Shown piece after piece: positions 30,127 through 37,717 of a stretch of DNA of 37,717 bases (its first letter is position 1; each line of letters opens with the position of its first letter). Below the pieces are notes generated by a model that saw only the letters and a list, made by a program, of their open reading frames with translations, did not search any database and was not told where the DNA came from. Both the position numbers and the translations under genes were made by a program. This DNA comes from Asterionellopsis glacialis (Eukaryota > Bacillariophyta > Plagiogrammaphyceae > Rhaphoneidales > Asterionellopsidaceae), in the NCBI GenBank assembly GCA_014885115.2, contig WKLE02000358.1:1-37717 (forward strand), given 5' to 3'.

Positions 30127-32706
30127 TTATTCTTCTTCTTCGTCAACGTGAACCATTTTTTGCAATGTCTTTGCAACGAGTGTCATCATGATGCGACCAT
30201 TTTCGCCCTGAGCTAGCTTCAGGTATTCTTTCAGTCCAGCCTCCTCCTCTGGGAGGAGTGCCCACCATAGGAATAAGTGAAATGCACGTTGCACAGCGGG
30301 CATTTTGGTTGTCATCGATAAAAGCAATGCACCATCAAGAATGGATAGTCCCAACTTACAAACAAAGAACTTCGGTTGCTTTTTGGCAGCCATCGACAAC
30401 CCACGAGCTAAACTTATATGCACGCGATAATCTTCCGTTGCTCTCATGCTTTTCAGTATCGAAGGCTTGAATTCTTTCAAACACATTTCATTGTTTGAAG
30501 CCGCCACAGTAGCTCCAATTACTAGGCATGCCGCCTTGCGCACAATAACATCCTCGTGTTTCATCCAGTCTTTGACAATGCTTGAGTGTGCCACGGAGAG
30601 TTTTTGTGGTTCCTCCTTTAACAAGAAATAACAAGTCATGGCTCGACCGTGCAAAGCTTCTGGTGAAGGGGGAGGAGGTTCTTCTTTTTCTTCTTGATCG
30701 TCTTCTGTCCCGGATGTTATCATAGAAGCTGCAGCCGAAAAAAATGAGGAATCTTCCTCGTGGTCTTCCGAGGTTTGAAATACTATATCGTTCATTACTC
30801 TATCGGTTCGGCTTTTTCCTAGCAAAGCTGCCGATATCCCAATGACTTGAGCAGCACCAACTCGAACATCTTCATCTTTATGTCCTAGCAGCGGTGTAGC
30901 TACTTCTAGTGCTGCCAAAGGCGAATCTGGTAAATTTGTATCTGTAGGCAGTACATTAGCCAAGACGGAAGCTAATCCTCTCAGCAACGATGATTGGATC
31001 CCATTCCGCCACGATAAGTCTCCAGAGGATGCACTATCCGGTGTTGCTTTTCCAGCGTGACGAACTTTTGCAATTAAATGCAGAATCCAATCGTTCACAG
31101 CTGTTCGAGGCCAAAGCTTGCACAGATGCTTAAGTGTTTTTGTCGTTTCTTTCCGCAAAGCTGGATTAGAGCTTTCGAGTGCATCATCGATAGCTTTTTC
31201 CAGCTGTGAATTAATTTCGCCTACTGATCGGAATCCATCTGGATAAGCTTGATACAAAGGCTCTAAACAAGTTTTCCAGGCTTTTCCGCTTTCCACTCCC
31301 AGCAAGAAGGGTAATTTACCAAATTCGTCAGTCATACGTGCTGCTTTTGGAAATGGCAGCAACAATTCTACTGTAACGTCTTCTTGGGGCTGGCGCCTTG
31401 GGAAGTATTGTGCCGATGCTGCCGTATTTTCATTGACCGACGGGAGAGGTGTGGTTTTCAGGTTTGTAAACGACAAACTTCGTCCAAAGTCGGCATTGTA
31501 TACAACTCCAGTAGCAGTCATGTGTGACGATTTTTTCTTTTCCACTTCTGTTGCGTCCGTTGTAGCGGCTTTGGGTTTCGAATCAAAAGAAGCTGTAGCA
31601 TCCGATAGAGCATTCCAGCTCCGGTTCATACTGGTTGATGTTCGCCACAGCAAATGTTGTGCCAATGTGGATGTATGCGACAATTGTTTTGGCTGTGTTT
31701 TGCAGTAAATGTGTAGTGGTAAATTTGAATCGCTGTCGGTTTGTTCGATACTTTCGGGGTCTACCTTTAGAATCAACCGAATAAAGACAGAAGGGCAAGC
31801 ACCGACACCCACAGCAGCATGCAGTACTTGAAATTTAGCATGAACACTGACTTCTCCCTTACCGGCCTGCGGATCTTGAATAGTTCCAAGGTATGCTGCT
31901 TTTAAAAGGAGATTGATAACTTCCCAACACTCGTAGAGGTCACCTCCCGGTGTTTTTGCATGCCGACGTGCCTCCTCTGTTGATTTTTCTAAAACTTCTT
32001 GCAATTCTTCGGCGTAGTCGTCCACGATAAGACTAAGCGGAGTTCGTCCACGTTCATCAGGAGCAATCGCACATGAGGGGTCCCGTTCAAGTAGCAATGA
32101 AATCACATGAAGTCGATGTGGTGATCTAAATCCAGCGCATACACAGTGCAGGGGTGTCCGGCCCCGCCGATCTACCATTTCTTTAAGAGATTTTTGCTTT
32201 TCCAGGTGTCCAAGTATTGATTGTACCGTCAATGGATCACTCCCACAATAACAAGCGAAATGAATAGGGGTAAGACCATCCAGAGTGGTAGCTGCCACAG
32301 CCGCAGGATGAGCTCGAATTAGCGCTGCAACAACATCGGTAGGTGGCTGACGTCGACATGATACATGAAGTGGGGTGTTCTTGCATTTGTCTTGGTATCG
32401 AGCTTCTTTGGGATGTGCAGCAATTCGCTTTATCAAAGACTCCCAGTCACCCACAAGAGCGTGTTCGTACAATGGAGGGGCGTTTGATCCCATTAAGACG
32501 GAACTAGTGAGAGGAGTAGCGGGAGGAGGATGACTCCCTGGTGAGGGCGATGGTTCCCGTTGCGAAGAAGCGAGCGACGAATTTGAGGTGGAAGGAGATA
32601 CGGGCCCATTCTTTGACTGTCTTAAACGGCCCAGTCGAGCTAGAGGGTCGTTGCGATCATCGTGCGTAAATGGATCCCAAAGTGGGGTGGAAAATGCTGC
32701 TCCCAT
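30127..32706 (-). CDS. Ankyrin-repeat and HEAT-like repeat protein with N-myristoylation motif
   Basis: Single-exon, 859 residues from the first ATG at 32706; the frame upstream begins at TTG. The N-terminus MGAAFST fits the N-myristoylation consensus (Gly2, Ser6). A Ser/Pro-rich linker (about 35-75) follows. Ankyrin repeats are clear at about 82-235 (TPLHVSCRRQ, TPIHFACYCG, RTPLHCVC, RTPLSLIV), and a further degenerate set (VLHAAVGVG, LPLHIYCK) lies near 285-340. The C-terminal half has HEAT/armadillo-like helices (LLGHKDEDVRVGAAQVIG, WMKHEDVIVRKAACLVIG, DYRVHISLARGLS). It ends in an acidic VDEEEE. It is probably a protein-interaction scaffold attached to a membrane by a lipid; the partner is unknown. 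Confidence 0.85.
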   Translation of the reverse strand: MGAAFSTPLWDPFTHDDRNDPLARLGRLRQSKNGPVSPSTSNSSLASSQREPSPSPGSHPPPATPLTSSVLMGSNAPPLYEHALVGDWESLIKRIAAHPKEARYQDKCKNTPLHVSCRRQPPTDVVAALIRAHPAAVAATTLDGLTPIHFACYCGSDPLTVQSILGHLEKQKSLKEMVDRRGRTPLHCVCAGFRSPHRLHVISLLLERDPSCAIAPDERGRTPLSLIVDDYAEELQEVLEKSTEEARRHAKTPGGDLYECWEVINLLLKAAYLGTIQDPQAGKGEVSVHAKFQVLHAAVGVGACPSVFIRLILKVDPESIEQTDSDSNLPLHIYCKTQPKQLSHTSTLAQHLLWRTSTSMNRSWNALSDATASFDSKPKAATTDATEVEKKKSSHMTATGVVYNADFGRSLSFTNLKTTPLPSVNENTAASAQYFPRRQPQEDVTVELLLPFPKAARMTDEFGKLPFLLGVESGKAWKTCLEPLYQAYPDGFRSVGEINSQLEKAIDDALESSNPALRKETTKTLKHLCKLWPRTAVNDWILHLIAKVRHAGKATPDSASSGDLSWRNGIQSSLLRGLASVLANVLPTDTNLPDSPLAALEVATPLLGHKDEDVRVGAAQVIGISAALLGKSRTDRVMNDIVFQTSEDHEEDSSFFSAAASMITSGTEDDQEEKEEPPPPSPEALHGRAMTCYFLLKEEPQKLSVAHSSIVKDWMKHEDVIVRKAACLVIGATVAASNNEMCLKEFKPSILKSMRATEDYRVHISLARGLSMAAKKQPKFFVCKLGLSILDGALLLSMTTKMPAVQRAFHLFLWWALLPEEEAGLKEYLKLAQGENGRIMMTLVAKTLQKMVHVDEEEE

Positions 32707-35120
32707 GTTTGTCAGCAAGAGTATGCAGTGCAACCGTTACGTGTAAACTTCAAGACAGAGCAGTTTTCTGATGGGTACCTACTGTAGCCTTTTTCTTCTA
32801 CTACTAACTACTAAGTTTAATCAATAATTGGGCGGTTTTCCCGGCTTCTGACTTTTTTTGCCTTTGGACTCCAGCAAGATACTAGATATCAGATACAAGA
32901 TACCATGCAGAAGATGAAAAAGGTCACGTGTTTGTTTGCGTGTTAGATACAAGATTACAAATGTTGATGTCAAGGCATGAATGGCATGCATGTCGTGTTA
33001 TAGTGCTGCACAACCGTCTGCGCTGATTTCAAAGAATAAAACTCACCTTTTCGTCGTCCTGGCAATATAATTCCGGGTCTGAAGTGTAATAAATACGGAT
33101 TTCCCTTCTCTGCAGTAGTCTACCTGGTATGCGCGAGGATCTGGATCGTATGTGTCACTGGATGAATCTATTTTTGGATGCACAGCAAAATGTCTGTCGC
33201 GAAGCGATGAAAATGATAAGAGTGTGACGTGTCAAGAAATTATAATATATTCCGTTTCACTTCGTTCGTGCAGACGAAAGCCTTTCCTCTTTGACAACGC
33301 TCAATCGTTTCCTTTGCAGATGATGCAATCAATCCGAACGATGATGAAGTCTTGACGTCTATGTGGATTATGGTAAGGTACGCCTGATAGTCTCTATTCA
33401 GAAATAGGTCCTACAGATTTGAGGCAGACCACACTAGTCTAGTCCTACGGTACCTCTTCTTCCAGCAAACCGCTCATACCAGGTACAGGTATTATAATAT
33501 AATATTATAAATAGTTGTCGCCGATTCTATTCTTCGGGCCTGGGAGGGACTATGGGAGGACTACCCCTCATTAGATAGAGGCCCCAGGACTACCATGCCT
33601 GCAACCAATCAATAGTCTACATCATACTGGTCTAGTCCTACTAAATTGGTAATATCTAACATTTGTACTTAAGCATCCATCTGTTTCCGTGCTATTTGGT
33701 CCAAGGCACACGAGCTAAAATACCACATATCGTACAGGTAGATGGTATCTAATTAAAATAGCTTATTGTAAGGTACATGTTACGTACAAGTAGTCCTAGA
33801 ATAAATTCGAGTATGTAGGACGGTACCAGTCTATACCTGCTACCAGGTACCTGCTACAGTCTGTACCTGGTACCACCGGCGGGAACAGAACAATAACGAA
33901 ACACTGGTACTAGCAGGTACTGTAGACTACGGAACAGTACAAGGTAGGGCCTTATCAGGTACTTGGATTGTACCAGGTAGGACTCTACCTGGTAAGAGGT
34001 TCTTACGGTCGACAAAACTTGTGTCGATTCTATTTTAATATTGTTACGAGTGGCGAAAAGTATCGAGATTTCTGGTTCCACTTATGAAGACGTTCCTGCG
34101 CAGGTTTCTCATTTAAGTATTCAACAAATATTCAGAAAAAGAGCAGTATTTTTAATAAAATATTGAACCTGCACAATGATGTCAATTGCCTCTACAGTAA
34201 ATTTGGTATATAGATTAATGTAGCTTCAGTTTTCTGTACTATCTTACCAGTTACAGTACTCGATGTTTCTAAACCTAACGTGTACAGGTACCTGGTACCT
34301 GTACCTGTTACCCGTAGTAGTGTTTCTGTACAGGTACAAGACCATACTATATTCTATTTCAATGGGAAAAGCCGGCTTATTGGCAGTATGTACCTGTACC
34401 TGTACTACTGATACCTCCCGTTTTTACCTTGGTTTTTTGGAATGTAATTTTTGTACTAAAGCTACCTGGTACGAACTATTAACTACCTTCCAGATGCGTC
34501 CGTGATACTCCTACACATGTACGTTACCTATTATTTTTTGACGGTACTGCTTCCATCCGAAAGGTACGAGGTACCTTGTACAGTACCTGGGGGTACCTCT
34601 AGGTATCTGGTGTACCTGGTACCAGTAGGTAACCCCCGATACATAACGTACCAGGTACCTGGTACTGTACCAGGTACCAGTCAGGGGTAAAGATCAAAGT
34701 ACCGGTACAATTATTAATTATATTCATTGATATATATTCTATTGATCAGTGAAAATCTGGATGCGATTTTTCTATCAAATTTTGCGTGGAAATGGTACTG
34801 TACCTGTACCAGAAAATATCTCACGGCTACCAGGTATATTCCACCACATGTCCGTATATTTGGAATACCAGTGACCGTTTGTTGGAAGCATTCCTGCTTT
34901 CGTTCCTTTGTCTTCCTCATAATTTTTCTTTTACCGGTACAAGGTCGGTGAGTCTAGAGTCCCTCAAGTGACAAACACAGAGTAGTCCGTCCACTGGTAC
35001 AGTTTGATCCTGGTCGATCGGAATAAACCTAAAAGGACCGCACTTCGCCAGAGAATTCTTCCTGCTGCTAGTCCCTGCAACAAAAGCGATAGCTTGAGAT
35101 TCTTCAGAACCCAAATATAT
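32707..35120. other. 2.4-kb divergent intergenic region rich in GTACCTGGTACC-like words
   Basis: The ankyrin/HEAT gene and the metalloprotease gene are both transcribed away from here. No convincing coding frame is seen. From about 33476 to 34690 the sequence is filled with short palindromic words, listed separately. An AT palindrome-like run (TATTATAATATAATATTATA) lies near 33490-33510. Confidence 0.5.
33476..34690. repeat. Cluster of short palindromic words (GTACCTGGTACC/TACCAGGTA)
   Basis: At least ten occurrences of CCAGGTAC or GTACCTGG are spread over about 1.2 kb. Dense groups lie at 33838-33875, 33958-33995, 34284-34335 and 34563-34682. Many are the perfect palindrome GGTACC flanked by CTG or CAG. 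Single copies occur in other intergenic stretches of the window, and I saw none of the dense groups inside coding exons. No terminal repeats or target-site duplications were recognised. Confidence 0.8.
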
Positions 35121-37717
35121 ATGGTAAAAATGAAATTAAGTAAGATCTTTTTCTCGGTGATTGTAGTTGCCATGTCAGTCCCGGTAGTATGCTCTCAGAA
35201 CGAATCTGTAGGCTCTCGGCGACGTACAAACGGTATGGTTTACTCCATCAAACCGAAAGTGAATGCATCTAATATTGGAGAAGAAATAGAGAGCGACATT
35301 ACTGGTCTGGATGTAGCAGAGCTTGATTTAGATGGTCTCGGCGATGATTTTGAAAATGCTGATGAAATCAATGTCCAACTCATTGATGGATTAGAAATGC
35401 TATCATTTGTCAATAAAGGAAGTGGAACGGGGAACTCGTTCTATGGTGAGAACTCAGATGGTGACGTTTTGAATTTGAACCAGAAAGGAAATGAGATTTT
35501 TGGTTCGGTCGTAGATATAAAAAGAAATAAGGTGTTTCAGATCAAAACTTTCCGGGGAAAACCGATCACTCTAGGGAAGGATACGAATGATTTTCCAATG
35601 GAAGATGATCCAGAGGACCATCCTGAAAATGGTCTTCGCTTTCTTCGTCATGCTAATGAAGCAAGACACGCGTTCAACAATAGTGACCAAAACCAGCGCG
35701 ATCTACAGGATGGTAAAGTAGTCATCGATGTAATGGTTTTGTGGACAAAAAAGTCCGAATGCGAAAATGCGGGAGAGCGTGCATCTTGTAATACTAACGC
35801 AAACACACAAAAATCGATGCGAGGCCTGATTGATTTGGCAATAGAGGAAACGAACACTGCATACTCGAAATCTGGAATCATGGTGGAATTATTTCTTGTT
35901 CATGCAGAACGTACCAGCTACACGGAGCAACCTTATCCAAGTAATGAAGGGAACTCTTTTTCTAGGGCACTTCATGGGTTGCGGAAAACTAATGATGGAA
36001 TCATGGATAATGTACACAGTCTTAGAGATGATAAGGGAGCAGATGTGGTTGCCCTACTCATCAGTGATAGTAAGTATTGTGGGCTAGGATACATCGGACC
36101 AAGAGAAGACCTCGCTTTCTCTGTCACGAATTATGCATGTGCAACAGGTTATTTTTCTTTCGGCCACGAAATCGCCCACAATATGGTAAGAAGACTTCTC
36201 GATAACGTCTACTATCAATATATCAGGAAGGTAGAGAATCCGTGTATATGTCTCCACACATGAACTCACACATGCATAACCCCCTTCTAACGAATTCTAC
36301 AGGGATGTAACCATGATCGAGGGGCAAAAAATAAATGCCAAATATCTGGTGACTTTAATTACGGATATCGGGATAGTGGAGCAGCGTTTCGCTCGATAAT
36401 GGCTTACAACTGTCGTAGTGGTCAATGTGACGGCAATAGAGGTGGCGGCTGCACTCGAGTTCCACGTTTTTCGAATGCAAAATTTCAGTTCTCGGGTAGA
36501 GCCATAGGAGACAAATGGAATGATAACGCACGACAAATCAATAATGTTGCTGGTTACGTTGCTAGTTTTCGAACAAGACCAGACATTGGTCTTTCGTCCG
36601 TCATATATCAGGCAAGTGCTATCACAGGGAATGTAGGCTGTTCTATAGGATCAAGTCATTCAGGTTATACCGGTAGCGGCTATGTTGATATGGGTGGAAC
36701 GGGTTCGTATGTAGAATGGAATTTTATAGATGGAGGGAATAATGGTGGTGCTTGCATCCTTGATGTTCGGTACTCTGTAGGAACTGGACACAAACGTCCT
36801 TGTGATGTCTATGTAAATGGCAATAAAGCCCATCAAAGTCTTAATTTTGATAATACTGGAAGCTGGAGTACATGGAAAACGGAAACAATTGCGGTGAATT
36901 GTAGAAGTGGAAGGAATACGATACGATTGACGACATCATCATCTACGGGTGGTCCAAATTTGGATATGCTTGGTGTTTCAATCGATGAAACATTGGTAAT
37001 CACAGCTAAGCCTTCACTTCCACCAACCGCTCCACCAACCAAATCGCCGACAAAGGAACCCACAATGAGACCTACATATGTACCAACCGCTTTACCAACA
37101 AGGTCTCCGACAAAGCAACCCACAAAGCAACCAACGAAGCAACCGACAAAGCAACCAACTGCTTCACCAACCAGGTCACCCACAAGGAGACCCACGAAGG
37201 AACCTACAATTAAACCTACAAATGCACCAACCACTTCACCAACCAGGTCTCCGACAAAGGTACCCACAAAGCAACCCACATATGTACCAACTACTTCACC
37301 AACCAGGTCACCCACAAGGAGACCCACGAAGGAACCTACAATTAAACCTACAAATGTACCAACCACTTCACCAACCAGGTCTCCGACAAAGGTAACCACG
37401 AAGGAACCTACAGCTAAACCAACATCAAGTGCCACGCCCCTACCAACTCTATTGACACGGGATCCGACTGCTGGACCCACACATTCTCCCACGTTTTCAC
37501 CGACAACGTCACCAACATCCTATCCCACACAACTTCCAACAAGTCCTCCAACAGTGATTCCAACGATACCTCCAACAAAATCTCCTTCTCCTGCTCCTTC
37601 TAATTCCCCAACATTGCAGCCTACTAACGGTCCAACCCCTGTGCCGACGCAAAAACCATCTCTTCCTCCAACAACTTTACCTCCAACAAGTCCTCCAACA
37701 GTGATTCCAACGGTACC
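35121..37717 (+). CDS. Secreted zinc metalloprotease (reprolysin-like) with CBM-like domain and P-T repeats, 3' end outside window
   Basis: Exon 1 is 35121-36185 and exon 2 is 36303 to beyond the right edge; the 117-bp GT-AG intron falls exactly inside the zinc site. At least 826 residues. The signal peptide core is IFFSVIVVAMSVPVVCS; a second ATG at 35130 is an alternative start. A prodomain-like region (to about 215) is followed by the metzincin motif HEIAHNM|GCNHD (349-360) and a Met-turn, SIMAYNC (386-392), as in M12B proteases. A beta-rich domain (about 445-585) with GYVDMGGTGSYVEWNF and GPNLDMLGVSID resembles CBM6/CBM35 carbohydrate-binding modules. From about 592 the protein is a P-T-rich repeat (PTKQPT-type), probably O-glycosylated. 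Extracellular or cell-wall location is inferred, with glycan-targeted proteolysis a possibility. Confidence 0.88.
37162..37398 (+). repeat. 132-bp-period direct repeat inside the P-T tail
   Basis: About 105 bp from 37162 recur from 37294 with one difference (GCACC versus GTACC) before the match weakens near 37398. The copies are in frame and add 44 residues per period. The near identity points to a recent duplication within the exon. Confidence 0.85.

Noticed and set aside
33476..34690. Transposable element containing the GTACC-rich cluster
   Set aside because: No transposase, reverse transcriptase, terminal repeats or target-site duplication could be seen.
36833..37492. Minus-strand 219-codon frame with VGxxVG repeats
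   Set aside because: It is the antisense reading of the P-T repeat and CBM-like exon of the metalloprotease; the repeats follow from the codons of the sense strand.

Overview
The window is nuclear DNA of a photosynthetic stramenopile, most likely a diatom. The evidence is short spliceosomal introns (65-129 bp, GT-AG), a plastid preprotein with the F-A-P motif at the signal/transit peptide junction (gene at 17047), a secreted protein with a long P-T-rich repeat tail of the diatom type (gene from 35121), a vacuolar HMT1/ABCB6-type ABC transporter, and eukaryotic housekeeping genes (eIF3g, ribosomal protein eL38, myosin). The species cannot be fixed from the sequence. There is one assembly gap of 170 N at 19738-19907.

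Layout, left to right: 3' end of an unknown gene (3-197, +); four-exon VWA-domain gene (234-1672, -); zinc-finger gene with three C2H2-type and one CCCH finger (2653-3513, -); SPFH/stomatin-like gene (4222-5223, -); eIF3g (5848-6843, -); intron-less myosin heavy chain (7533-11333, +); membrane sulfatase-fold protein resembling LTA synthase (12118-14778, +, one intron); a stray 108-bp copy of the myosin motor exon (14945-15052); a decayed two-exon membrane-protein gene with two in-frame stops (15373-16881, -); plastid-targeted membrane protein (17047-18303, +); secreted, probably GPI-anchored Cys-containing protein (18597-19481, -); eL38 (20461-20670, +); a 3-kb gene-poor stretch with two tandem-repeat blocks; bZIP factor (23657-24385, +); a 2.1-kb empty stretch; six-exon ABC half-transporter (26498-29661, +); ankyrin/HEAT protein with a myristoylation motif (30127-32706, -); 2.4 kb of intergenic DNA rich in GTACCTGGTACC-like words; and a secreted zinc metalloprotease with a CBM-like domain and P-T repeats, running off the right edge (35121-37717, +).

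The genes are independent eukaryotic units and form no operon or evident functional cluster. The most informative signals are the pseudogene at 15373-16881 (two nonsense codons in an otherwise open, correctly spliced frame) beside a transplanted piece of the upstream myosin gene; a cysteine-rich insert in the ABC transporter; a cysteine-free eIF3g without its zinc knuckle; an LtaS-like membrane enzyme in a eukaryote; and a metalloprotease/CBM/P-T repeat architecture that suggests a cell-wall enzyme. I found no clear evidence of a wholly new multi-gene system.
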